Positions 7,262 to 13,855 of a stretch of DNA of 18,927 bases are shown in pieces. A program made the position numbers and the translations under genes. Source of the DNA: an uncultured Eubacterium sp. (GTDB lineage: Bacteria; Bacillota; Clostridia; Oscillospirales; Acutalibacteraceae). Numbering within the stretch: the first letter of the stretch is position 1; the number at the start of each line of letters is the position of its first letter. Location of the stretch: NCBI GenBank assembly GCA_910584985.1, contig CAJUDJ010000031.1, forward strand, positions 1-18,927, in the 5' to 3' direction. Below the pieces are notes generated by a model. That model was not told the DNA's origin. It worked only from the letters and a program-made list of their open reading frames with translations, and did no database searches.

Positions 7262-7597
7262 ATGAAAAAAATCATTTCGGCAGTTATATCGGGTCTGCTT
7301 TTAATCGGTGTAATTGCAGGCGCATTATACTGGTCTGAAAATTATGATGAGATTTATTATACAAAAATTGATAATGCACAGATGCAGGTTTTGCCTGCAG
7401 GTGAGGAACAGCGTTATGAATATAATCTGAAAAGCTGTAATGAAAGCGGCAAATCAAAAAAATTCAGATTCAAAGCTTCAAAGGAACTGCGTCAGGATGC
7501 TTATTTGAAGCTGGAAATCAGAATTACAGGTGTTTATAAATGGGAAGAGGTTCAGTTTGATGAGTTGCCCGAACAGGTGCAGGAAAAATTAGAATAA
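7262..7597 (+). CDS. yxeA: YxeA family protein (formerly DUF1093)
   Basis: A 111-residue protein with a hydrophobic N-terminal segment (~4-24) after MKK, acting as signal peptide or membrane anchor; I see no convincing signal peptidase or lipobox site. The remainder matches YxeA: the YYTKID start, a central YEYNLKSCNESGKSKKFRF, then LRQDAYLKLEI and the VYKWEEVQFDELP ending. The start is ATG 7262 with AAAGGTGG at 7247-7254; an in-frame ATG at 7226 lies inside the permease gene. In B. subtilis the same gene follows yxdJKLM, which is why I favour a Yxd-type rather than a plain Bce-type assignment. Biochemical role unknown; an extracytoplasmic accessory of the transporter is inference. A strong terminator follows. 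Confidence 0.88.
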   Translation: MKKIISAVISGLLLIGVIAGALYWSENYDEIYYTKIDNAQMQVLPAGEEQRYEYNLKSCNESGKSKKFRFKASKELRQDAYLKLEIRITGVYKWEEVQFDELPEQVQEKLE

Positions 7598-7605
7598 AAA
7601 GAAAA

Positions 7606-7632
7606 AATCCCGATGTTTTTAACATCGGGATT
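7606..7632. terminator. Bidirectional hairpin terminator between yxeA and the convergent hypothetical gene
   Basis: A perfect 12-bp stem (AATCCCGATGTT, 7606-7617, with 7621-7632) has a TTT loop. T-rich sequence follows on the plus strand, and the A run at 7597-7607 supplies a T tract on the minus strand. It closes both converging transcripts. Confidence 0.85.
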
Positions 7633-7639
7633 GTGATTT

Positions 7640-8143
7640 TTAATTTTTCTTTTGATTTTTCTTTTCTTCAACCTCTGCAATTTCCTTATAAAAAGCATTC
7701 GCCTTAACATACACCATTATAATATCGTGGATGTGGTCATAAAGCTCGCCCTCTTTATATGGGTTTGCAACGATTCTTTCATCATCGTCTATGCACAGCG
7801 GCCCCTTTTCCCAGTCATTAAAGGTGGGCATAATCGAATAAGTCTGCGGCGTTTTAACCAGTGAAATCAGTGTTAAATCCGATGTTGCTTCAACAAAACC
7901 GCTTTTTTTTGTGTATCTTTCAATTGTGGAAACCGGGCTGTCGTCATTATGCTTCTTTGTGTAGCAGGCATTGAACACCTTTTCAATAAAGGTTTCGGTC
8001 TGTTTTGCAGAATAGGGTGCTTTTAAAAGCAAAACCGTATCTATATCGGCAATGCCGTATTTCTCACTTTCTCCGCAGGGAATTCCGATCAGGTTTTCAT
8101 CCTTGTCCACATAAACTGAAATAGTATAAAATTCTCTTTCCAT
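7640..8143 (-). CDS. Hypothetical protein, 167 residues
   Basis: I do not recognise this family. The start chosen is ATG 8143-8141, preceded on the minus strand by the SD-type GGTGAT at 8154-8149; the frame is open a further nine codons upstream but those lie over the -10 element. The protein is soluble by inspection: no signal peptide or membrane helix, mixed alpha/beta composition, an acidic middle (CIDDDER) and a Lys-rich tail (VEEKKNQKKN). Recognisable islands are FYTISVYVDKDENLIG near the start, DTVLLLKAPYSAKQTETFIEKVF and LYDHIHDIIMVYVKANAFYKEI near the end. It is divergent from the EF-P reductase-like SDR, sharing a promoter region, and convergent with yxeA. Codon use resembles its neighbours. 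No function is claimed. Confidence 0.75.
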   Translation of the reverse strand: MEREFYTISVYVDKDENLIGIPCGESEKYGIADIDTVLLLKAPYSAKQTETFIEKVFNACYTKKHNDDSPVSTIERYTKKSGFVEATSDLTLISLVKTPQTYSIMPTFNDWEKGPLCIDDDERIVANPYKEGELYDHIHDIIMVYVKANAFYKEIAEVEEKKNQKKN

Positions 8144-8160
8144 AAATATCACCGTTTGTA

Positions 8161-8189
8161 ATTGTAGCACAGTTTATTGAAAAAAACAA
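8161..8189 (-). promoter_or_regulatory. Promoter of the hypothetical gene (minus strand)
   Basis: Read on the minus strand: -35 TTGTTT (8184-8189), 17-base spacer, -10 TACAAT (8161-8166). It overlaps the oppositely directed SDR promoter, so the two may compete for polymerase. Confidence 0.5.
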
Positions 8190-8205
8190 CCGTGTATGAT
8201 ACAAT
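8177..8205 (+). promoter_or_regulatory. Promoter of the SDR (ymfI-like) gene
   Basis: -35 TTGAAA (8177-8182), exact 17-base spacer, -10 TACAAT (8200-8205). Transcription would start near 8212, leaving a leader of only about nine bases, in which GGTGAT (8212-8217) serves as the ribosome site. Confidence 0.65.
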
Positions 8206-8220
8206 ACTGTCGGTGATACG

Positions 8221-8889
8221 ATGAAAAAGGTTTTAATTACGGGCGGTGCAACCGGAATCGGAAAGGCAGCAGCGCTGCTGTTTAAAGAAAAGGGATATGA
8301 TGTGTTTATAACCTGTCATAAAACAATGCCTGATTTTGACGGTGTTACTGCCGTTAAATGCGATTTAAGCAATGTAAGTGATATTGAAAGACTTTTTGAA
8401 ACAGTTTGCAGTGTGGATGTGCTTGTAAACAATGCAGGTGAAAGCCTGATCAAAATGATCAATGATACTACGGCTGCGGATTACGAAAGCTTGATGTCTG
8501 TGAATGCAAGGGCAGTTTATTTCTGCTGTAAATATGCATCAAAGCAGATGTTGAAAAAGCACAGCGGCGCAATTATAAATGTTTCTTCTATATGGGGAGA
8601 GATCGGTGCCTCCTGTGAAACGCTGTATTCCATGAGCAAGGCGGGTGTTATCGGTTTAACAAAAGCACTTGCAAAGGAACTCGCCCCAAGCGGAATCACA
8701 GTAAACTGTGTTTCGCCCGGCATTATAGATACAAGAATGAATGCTGTGTTTGATAAAGCAGAGCTTTCGGAGGAAGTGCCGCTTGGCAGGCTCGGAACGC
8801 CCGAAGAAGCAGCACGGGCAATTCTGTTTCTTGCGGAAAACAGCTATATTACAGGGCAGGATCTATCCGTGAGCGGCGGCATTATTTAA
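8221..8889 (+). CDS. ymfI: Short-chain dehydrogenase/reductase, EF-P 5-aminopentanone reductase type (YmfI-like)
   Basis: A 222-residue classical SDR (Rossmann fold). Cofactor loop TGGATGIG (7-14), NNAG (70-73), and the catalytic tetrad N95, S123, Y136, K140. Many FabG-like enzymes share these, but the block SSIWGEIGASCETLYSMSK (122-140) closely matches what I recall of B. subtilis YmfI (SSIWGE-GASCE-LYS-K). YmfI reduces 5-aminopentanone on a lysine of elongation factor P to 5-aminopentanol. The assignment is strengthened by ymfF and ymfH 7 kb downstream in this window. The protein is ~20 residues shorter than B. subtilis YmfI. Other end features (LGRLGTPEEAARA, ITGQDLSVSGG) are SDR-typical. 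A FabG-like reductase with another substrate is the alternative. Confidence 0.8.
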   Translation: MKKVLITGGATGIGKAAALLFKEKGYDVFITCHKTMPDFDGVTAVKCDLSNVSDIERLFETVCSVDVLVNNAGESLIKMINDTTAADYESLMSVNARAVYFCCKYASKQMLKKHSGAIINVSSIWGEIGASCETLYSMSKAGVIGLTKALAKELAPSGITVNCVSPGIIDTRMNAVFDKAELSEEVPLGRLGTPEEAARAILFLAENSYITGQDLSVSGGII

Positions 8890-8959
8890 AACGGAATATT
8901 CGGATTGACAACAGAGCGTTTTTTACCGCTCCATTTAAAAAAATATTTTCCTTTTTGTA

Positions 8960-8986
8960 ACACTTCTTTCTGCTTTTCATAGGATG
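8960..8986 (+). promoter_or_regulatory. Possible sigma-K-like sporulation promoter before the Cys-rich miniprotein
   Basis: AC (8960-8961), a 16-base spacer, then CATAGGATG (8978-8986) resembles the mother-cell sigma-K consensus AC-N16/17-CATANNNTA with one mismatch at the end. No good sigma-A promoter is visible in 8889-9014. Tentative, since the motif is short. Confidence 0.3.
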
Positions 8987-9014
8987 ATTTAGAAAAGCGA
9001 AAGGGGGTACGGCT

Positions 9015-9146
9015 ATGGGTTGCGGATGCAATAACGGTTGCGGCGGTTCTTCTTGGATTATCATTCTCATCATAATCCTTCTCCTCTGCGGTGGTTTTAA
9101 CAACGGCTGTGGTTGCGGCAATAATGACTGTGGCTGCGGCTGCTGA
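9015..9146 (+). CDS. Cys/Gly/Asn-rich single-pass membrane miniprotein, 43 residues
   Basis: ATG 9015 is preceded by a strong ribosome site, AAGGGGGT (9001-9008), and the frame ends at TGA 9144-9146, giving 43 residues. The N-terminal ~13 residues are MGCGCNNGCGGSS, followed by one very hydrophobic helix (WIIILIIILLL, 14-24), then a second Cys-rich segment ending CGCGNNDCGCGC. Nine cysteines in total flank the membrane segment (four before, five or more after if C25 is counted with the tail). Architecture resembles the YjcZ-type small sporulation proteins of Firmicutes (Cys/Gly head, short hydrophobic helix), though the Cys-rich tail is distinctive. A spore-envelope role is inferred from this resemblance and the sigma-K-like sequence upstream. 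It has its own terminator. No homology search was possible. Confidence 0.7.
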   Translation: MGCGCNNGCGGSSWIIILIIILLLCGGFNNGCGCGNNDCGCGC

Positions 9147-9165
9147 TTAGTTGCTGAAAAAGATG

Positions 9166-9189
9166 CACTCGGGTAGAAATACCCGAGTG
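9166..9189 (+). terminator. Hairpin terminator after the miniprotein gene
   Basis: CACTCGGGT (9166-9174) pairs with ACCCGAGTG (9181-9189) around AGAAAT and is followed by TATTTTTTT. It separates the miniprotein from the ctsR operon promoter. Confidence 0.85.
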
Positions 9190-9220
9190 TATTTTTTTCA
9201 TAAAAAAATAAAAAATAATT

Positions 9221-9237
9221 ATTGACTTTATCTGACC
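9221..9237 (-). promoter_or_regulatory. Imperfect CtsR box on the minus strand, over the -35
   Basis: On the minus strand it reads GGTCAGA-TAA-AGTCAAT, which differs from the CtsR consensus (A/G)GTCAAA-NAN-(A/G)GTCAAA at two positions. It overlaps the -35 of the ctsR promoter. Confidence 0.45.
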
Positions 9238-9250
9238 TTTGTGCTATTAT
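9222..9250 (+). promoter_or_regulatory. Sigma-A promoter of the ctsR operon
   Basis: -35 TTGACT (9222-9227), 17-base spacer, -10 TATTAT (9245-9250). Transcription would start near 9257, immediately before the main CtsR box, giving an ~80-base leader. Confidence 0.7.
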
Positions 9251-9260
9251 AACAATAGAA

Positions 9261-9283
9261 AGTCAAAGAAAGTCAAAGTCAAA
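9261..9283 (+). promoter_or_regulatory. ctsR: CtsR operator with three GTCAAA units
   Basis: AGTCAAA-GAA-AGTCAAA (9261-9277) is a full match to the CtsR heptamer-repeat consensus, and a third GTCAAA (9278-9283) abuts it. It covers the predicted transcription start, so bound CtsR would block initiation. Heat or loss of CtsR would relieve this in the known paradigm. Confidence 0.85.
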
Positions 9284-9336
9284 AATGAAGAACAGACTCT
9301 GACAAAACAGAAAGGCTTAATAAAAACAGATGGGAA

Positions 9337-9798
9337 GTGGCTGAAAAATTGAAGATGACAGATCTTATAGCCGATATGATTCTGGATATGTTTGATGAGG
9401 AAAACAGCACAATTCAGATTCAGCGAAACGATCTCGCTTCGCAGCTGGGCTGTGTGCCAAGTCAGATAAATTATGTTATAACCTCGCGCTTTACACCCGA
9501 ACAGGGCTACAGAATTGAAAGCAGAAGGGGCGGCGGCGGCTGTATCTATATCACAAGGGCAGATAATAAAAATTCCGCCTTTGTTGCGCTGATAAACAGC
9601 ATAGGTGCTTCGATTGATGAGCGCTCTGCCAAAGCCAATATATATAATCTGAATTATCAGAATCTGATTGACGATAAAACGGCGAAGCTGCTTATTGCCG
9701 CCACGGCAGACAGTAATTTAAGAGGTCTGCCTGCGGAAGTGCGCAATGCAGTAAGGGCAAAGCAGTTTAAACAAATGCTTCTTGCATATATTGATTAG
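9337..9798 (+). CDS. ctsR: CtsR, repressor of class III heat-shock genes
   Basis: A 153-residue winged-helix repressor of clp genes. The DNA-binding domain is clear: IQIQRNDLASQLGCVPSQINYVITSRFTPEQGYRIESRRGG in shortened form shows QRNDLA, CVPSQINYVI, RFTPEQGY and the Gly-rich wing RRGGGG (~65-70) that tunes heat sensing in studied CtsR proteins. The C-terminal half is the dimerisation/McsB-contact domain. The start is uncertain: GTG 9337 gives the usual length but has no clear ribosome site, while TTG 9349 has GGAAGTGG (9333-9340) eight bases ahead. It is the first gene of a four-gene operon and is autoregulated through the boxes at 9221-9283. Confidence 0.93.
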   Translation: MAEKLKMTDLIADMILDMFDEENSTIQIQRNDLASQLGCVPSQINYVITSRFTPEQGYRIESRRGGGGCIYITRADNKNSAFVALINSIGASIDERSAKANIYNLNYQNLIDDKTAKLLIAATADSNLRGLPAEVRNAVRAKQFKQMLLAYID

Positions 9799-9815
9799 GA
9801 AAGGATGAATGATTT

Positions 9816-10328
9816 ATGAGATGTCAGCATTGTAATGAAAGGGAAGCAACCACCCATATTAAAAGAAATATTAACGGAAACAAAACAGAAATGCACCTTT
9901 GCAGCGAATGTGCCGCGGAACTTGGTGTGATGGAAGAATTTTCACCCGAAAGTCTTTTTGCAGACACATTTTTCGGAAATCTGCTCGGGGCAGGCATTCC
10001 GGCCATGAATGTGCTTTCCGGAGTGGACAGGTGTGAATACTGCGGTTCTTCCTTTAATGATATTGTTAAAAGCGGCACAGTGGGGTGTTCGCACTGCTAC
10101 GGAAGATTTGCAGATAAGCTTGAACCCTCCATTGTAAAAATTCACGGAAAAACAAAGCATGTGGGCAAAAATGTAACCTACACTTCCGAAGAACCGATTA
10201 CTGCTGAAAAAAAGGAAAATACTTCCGAAAGTCTTAAGGCACAGCTGAAACAGGCAATTAAAGAGCAGAGGTTTGAAGATGCGGCCGTGCTTCGTGATAA
10301 AATAAAGGAATTAACACAGGAGGGATAA
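9816..10328 (+). CDS. mcsA: McsA, zinc-binding activator of McsB (UVR-domain protein)
   Basis: 170 residues. Four CxxC pairs are seen: C3/C6, C29/C32, C73/C76 and C91/C94, two zinc-finger units as in characterised McsA. A C-terminal UVR motif (~136-169; LKAQLKQAIKEQRFEDAAVL then RDKIKEL) is the type of helix hairpin that contacts ClpC or UvrB-like partners. Known role: McsA stimulates McsB kinase and helps inactivate CtsR in stress. AGGAAAGGATGA precedes the ATG; the gene lies 17 bases after ctsR and 5 bases before mcsB. All Cys ligands are intact, in contrast to the altered McsB next door. Confidence 0.92.
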   Translation: MRCQHCNEREATTHIKRNINGNKTEMHLCSECAAELGVMEEFSPESLFADTFFGNLLGAGIPAMNVLSGVDRCEYCGSSFNDIVKSGTVGCSHCYGRFADKLEPSIVKIHGKTKHVGKNVTYTSEEPITAEKKENTSESLKAQLKQAIKEQRFEDAAVLRDKIKELTQEG

Positions 10329-10333
10329 ACAAA

Positions 10334-11326
10334 ATGGCGAAATGGTATAATGGCGGCGGCGCAGATAACGATGTTGTTCTTTTTTCCAAGATAAGACTTG
10401 CCAGAAATCTGAATGACACACCTTTTAAAAGCAGAATGAGCAGGGAAATCAAAAAAAATACAGTGAAAAAGCTTTATGCAAGTGTTAAGAATTCCGAGCT
10501 TGCAGGAGATTTCAATCTGATTGATTTATCTGCACTTTCTGATATAGAGGCTGTTTCCTATGCGGAAAAGCAGCTTATCAGCCCTGAATTTGCAAAGGAA
10601 AAGGGCGCATTCCTTCTTTCCTCAAATGAAGATGTTTCCGTAATGCTCTGCGAAGAGGATCATATACGGATCACTGCCTTTGCAGGTGGGCTTGCAACGG
10701 AAGAGGCCTATGCTCTTGCGAATAAAACAGATGATGTTTTTATCCGGAATCTGCCTGTTGCATACGATGAAAGGCTTGGCTTTTTAACAGCAAGCCCCAT
10801 TAATCTAGGCACAGGGCTAAAGGTTTCCGTTGCCCTTCATCTGCCTGCGATAAAATCAAACGGCGGGGCAGCAAGGCTTGCTGCCATGGTTGGCAAGCTC
10901 GGGCTGTCGCTCCGCTCATTATACGGGGATAAGGGTGCATTTTATTTGCTTTCCAATCAGATTTCCATGGGAATCAGTGAAAAGGCAGCTATAGATAATA
11001 TCAATGCGGTTACCGCACAGATTATCAGGCAGGAAAGAAACCTTCGTGATGTTATGAAAAACAGCGAGGTGTGGGAGGATAAATTATACAGAAGTCTGGG
11101 CACACTTAAAATGGCAAGGCGTCTGGATTTCGGCGAAGCCGCACAGCTTCTGTCAGATGTGCGCCTGGGTATTTCGCTCTCCATATATGATGAAAATCTG
11201 TTTTCGGTTGATTATCTCATCCATAATCTTGCAGACGGTACGGTGCTTTCGGGCAGTAAAAGTTCAGATGCACCTGAGCTTGCGTCGAAAATCAGAGCTG
11301 ATAAAATCAGAGAAAAATTGAAATAA
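10334..11326 (+). CDS. mcsB: McsB-family phosphagen-kinase-fold protein, active site apparently degenerate
   Basis: 330 residues (B. subtilis McsB is about 360). Family features: KIRLARN (19-25), CEEDHIRI (106-113), the NLGTG segment (157-161), LSNQISMG (206-213) and SDVRLGI (274-280). In B. subtilis McsB phosphorylates arginines on proteins for ClpC-ClpP degradation. Here several residues expected for catalysis differ. The Cys of CPTN-GTG is Ser154 (B. subtilis C167; C167S is used as an inactive mutant). Two phosphate-binding arginines, by alignment to arginine kinase R124 and R280, are Lys19 and Lys163. The loop after YGD (198-199) is about four residues short, removing the catalytic Glu of GEGSEA. 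E107, E108 and R112 remain. It may be a pseudokinase/adaptor or a divergent kinase. Position and operon context are normal. Confidence 0.88.
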   Translation: MAKWYNGGGADNDVVLFSKIRLARNLNDTPFKSRMSREIKKNTVKKLYASVKNSELAGDFNLIDLSALSDIEAVSYAEKQLISPEFAKEKGAFLLSSNEDVSVMLCEEDHIRITAFAGGLATEEAYALANKTDDVFIRNLPVAYDERLGFLTASPINLGTGLKVSVALHLPAIKSNGGAARLAAMVGKLGLSLRSLYGDKGAFYLLSNQISMGISEKAAIDNINAVTAQIIRQERNLRDVMKNSEVWEDKLYRSLGTLKMARRLDFGEAAQLLSDVRLGISLSIYDENLFSVDYLIHNLADGTVLSGSKSSDAPELASKIRADKIREKLK

Positions 11327-11347
11327 GAGGAATATTATTCCTCTTAT
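11323..11347 (+). other. Intercistronic 11-bp hairpin between mcsB and clpC
   Basis: ATAAGAGGAAT (11323-11333) pairs perfectly with ATTCCTCTTAT (11337-11347) around ATT. The mcsB stop (11324-11326) lies in the stem. No U tract follows, so it is unlikely to be a strong terminator; mRNA processing or stability is possible. The clpC ribosome site (GGGAGG, 11355-11360) is just outside it. Confidence 0.55.
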
Positions 11348-11367
11348 ACATAACGGGAGGAATTATA

Positions 11368-13791
11368 ATGTATAGATTTAACAGTTTTACACAAAAAGCA
11401 AATGATGTTTTAAACCTTGCGATTAAAGCGGCTGAAAACTTCGGGCATACTTATGTGGGTTCGGAGCACATCCTTGTGGGCTTGCTGAAAGAGGGAACAG
11501 GTGTCGGTGCACTGCTTCTTGAAGAAAAGGGTGTTTCACTGGATAAAATTGAAGATTTAATTGAAAAAAATATAGGTACGGGAACACCAACGCATCTTTC
11601 GCCTGATGATTTTACACCCCGAAGCAAAAGAATTATAGAGGTAAGCTTTCAAATTGCAAGGGGAATGCTGAATTCTTTTGTCGGAACAGAGCACATTCTT
11701 CTTTCGCTTCTTCGGGAAAGCGATTCATACGCAGTTAAATTTCTGAATATCTGCGGCATAGATGAACACACCTTGCTTGAAGAGGTCTGCTCATCGCTTG
11801 GAAAAACAGAGGAAGATTTTAAGGGAAGCCCAAAAGCAAGAAAAGGAAAAAGCACAACGCCCACGCTGGACGAATTCGGAAAGGATTTAACCGAATCGGC
11901 AAGAGAGGGCAAAATAGACCCTGTAATCGGCAGAGATAAGGAAATTGAACGAGTTGTGCAGATTCTTTCAAGAAGAACAAAAAACAATCCTTGCCTGATT
12001 GGCGAACCCGGTGTTGGAAAAACCGCCATTGCCGAAGGCCTTGCGCTGAAAATCGTAAAGGATGAAGTGCCCGAACTGCTTGCAGGCAAAAAAATCGTTG
12101 CACTGGATTTAACCTCAATGGTTGCCGGCACAAAATACCGCGGTGATTTTGAAGAACGGATTAAAAAAGCAATGGATGAAGTCAGAAACGCAAAGGATGT
12201 TATCCTGTTTATTGATGAGGTTCACACAATCATGGGTGCCGGTGCGGCAGAGGGTGCGGTAGATGCTGCCAATATCCTTAAGCCCTCACTTGCAAGAGGC
12301 GAAATTCAGGTTATCGGCGCAACCACAATAGATGAATACAGAAAAAATATTGAAAAGGATTCTGCGCTTGAACGCCGTTTCCAGAGTGTAATGGTCGGCG
12401 AGCCCACTGAGGAAGAAACGGTTTTCATTCTGAAAGGGCTTCGTGATAAGTATGAAGCCCATCATAAAGTAAAAATCACAGATGATGCGATTGAAACAGC
12501 CGTAAAAATGAGTTCACGCTATATTGCAGACAGATTTCTGCCGGATAAAGCCATTGATCTGATTGACGAAGCTGCTTCTCGCGTAAGGCTTAAAGCCTTT
12601 ACAGCTCCGCCGAACCTAAAAGAAATGGAAAATGAAATCAAACGGCTGCAGGAGGAAAAGGCATCTGCCGTAAGAAGTCAGGATTTTGAAAATGCAGCAA
12701 AAATCCGTGATAAGGAAAAGGAACTTCAGACGCTTCTTGACGAGGAAAAGGAAAAGTGGAAAAACAGCTCCTCGCATGATGTGAAGGAGATTTCAACAGA
12801 GGATATTGCTTCGGTGGTTTCTGCATGGTCGGGTATTCCCGTTAATCAGCTTACAAAAGAGGAATCGGAAAAGCTGCTGCATATGGAGCAGATTATGCAT
12901 GAAAGAATTGTTGGGCAGGATAAGGCTGTTTCCTCTATCGCTAAGGCAATCCGCCGCGGCAGGGTGGGGCTGAAAAATCCGAACCGTCCGCTCGGCTCGT
13001 TTATATTCCTGGGTCCAACGGGAGTCGGCAAAACAGAGCTTTGTAAAACACTTGCCGAAGCTATGTTTGGAAATGAGGAAGCAATCATTAAGCTGGATAT
13101 GAGCGAATATATGGAAAAGCACACGGTTTCAAAGCTCATCGGTTCGCCTCCGGGCTATGTAGGATTTGATGAGGGCGGCCAGCTGACGGAAAAAATCAGA
13201 AGAAAACCGTATTCCGTGGTTCTGTTTGATGAAATTGAAAAAGCGCATCCCGATGTTTTCAATATGCTACTTCAAATTCTGGAGGATGGTGTTTTAACCG
13301 ATTCGCAGGGCAGAAAGGTATCTTTTAAAAATTCAATTATTATTATGACCTCCAATGTGGGCGCTTCCAAGATAACGGACAATAAAACGGCGCTCGGCTT
13401 CGGCGGAAGCGACAGTGCAGCTGCAGATATTGAAGCACTTGTTATGGCAGATTTAAAGAAAACCTTTAAGCCCGAATTTCTGAACAGAATTGATGAAATT
13501 ATTGTTTTTAACCAGCTCGAAAAAGAAGATATTGTTGAAATTGCAAAGCGTATGCTGAAATCACTTGAAAAACGCCTTGCAGATATGGAAATTGAAGTTG
13601 TGTTTACGGAACATGCAGTTTCTGCACTTGCCGATGCAGGCTTTGATAAGGTGTATGGGGCAAGACCTTTACGCCGTGCCATTCAGCAGAAAATCGAAGA
13701 TCCGCTTTCCGAGCTGATTCTTGAGCATAAAATAAGCAAAAACAGCAAGTGCACAGTTGATTTTAAAGACGGTGAATTTACCTTTGCATAA
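11368..13791 (+). CDS. clpC: ClpC, AAA+ unfoldase of the Clp protease
   Basis: 807 residues, normal length. Order: N-domain with two Clp_N repeats (1-~145), D1 AAA+ with Walker A GEPGVGKT (212-219) and Walker B D283-E284, pore segment GTKYRGDFEER, middle domain with a UVR-type coiled segment (~430-465), D2 AAA+ with Walker A GPTGVGKT (549-556) and Walker B D621-E622, and the ClpP-docking loop LGF (676-678). The N-domain keeps both glutamates that bind phosphoarginine in B. subtilis ClpC (E32 and E106 there; E33 in GSEH and E108 in GTEH here). Function: ATP-driven unfolding of substrates into ClpP, with adaptors such as McsB or MecA. It is the last operon gene, with GGGAGG before ATG 11368, and is followed by a strong terminator. 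Confidence 0.97.
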   Translation: MYRFNSFTQKANDVLNLAIKAAENFGHTYVGSEHILVGLLKEGTGVGALLLEEKGVSLDKIEDLIEKNIGTGTPTHLSPDDFTPRSKRIIEVSFQIARGMLNSFVGTEHILLSLLRESDSYAVKFLNICGIDEHTLLEEVCSSLGKTEEDFKGSPKARKGKSTTPTLDEFGKDLTESAREGKIDPVIGRDKEIERVVQILSRRTKNNPCLIGEPGVGKTAIAEGLALKIVKDEVPELLAGKKIVALDLTSMVAGTKYRGDFEERIKKAMDEVRNAKDVILFIDEVHTIMGAGAAEGAVDAANILKPSLARGEIQVIGATTIDEYRKNIEKDSALERRFQSVMVGEPTEEETVFILKGLRDKYEAHHKVKITDDAIETAVKMSSRYIADRFLPDKAIDLIDEAASRVRLKAFTAPPNLKEMENEIKRLQEEKASAVRSQDFENAAKIRDKEKELQTLLDEEKEKWKNSSSHDVKEISTEDIASVVSAWSGIPVNQLTKEESEKLLHMEQIMHERIVGQDKAVSSIAKAIRRGRVGLKNPNRPLGSFIFLGPTGVGKTELCKTLAEAMFGNEEAIIKLDMSEYMEKHTVSKLIGSPPGYVGFDEGGQLTEKIRRKPYSVVLFDEIEKAHPDVFNMLLQILEDGVLTDSQGRKVSFKNSIIIMTSNVGASKITDNKTALGFGGSDSAAADIEALVMADLKKTFKPEFLNRIDEIIVFNQLEKEDIVEIAKRMLKSLEKRLADMEIEVVFTEHAVSALADAGFDKVYGARPLRRAIQQKIEDPLSELILEHKISKNSKCTVDFKDGEFTFA

Positions 13792-13811
13792 AATCAGTGT
13801 GCTGATTAAAG

Positions 13812-13845
13812 AAAAACCTATGCATCACAGGATGCATAGGTTTTT
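13812..13845. terminator. Bidirectional terminator after clpC
   Basis: A 15-bp stem (13812-13826 with 13831-13845, core CCTATGCATC) has an ACAG loop and a T tract at 13841-13846; the A tract of the left arm serves the convergent minus-strand genes. A smaller hairpin, AATCAG-TGTG-CTGATT (13792-13807), sits just before it at the clpC stop. Confidence 0.88.
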
Positions 13846-13855
13846 TAATGTGGTT

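Noticed and set aside
8913..8931. GAGCG/CGCTC hairpin after the SDR gene as a terminator
   Set aside because: Only five base pairs with an eight-base loop and no T run directly after, so too weak to call.
8882..9121. 79-codon minus-strand open frame (Pro-rich)
   Set aside because: It is the reverse of the Cys/Gly-rich miniprotein codons, which explains the Pro/Gln bias; the plus-strand frame has the ribosome site and terminator.
11649..12131. 160-codon minus-strand frame inside clpC
   Set aside because: Antisense to a fully conserved clpC; Ser/Phe-rich shadow composition.
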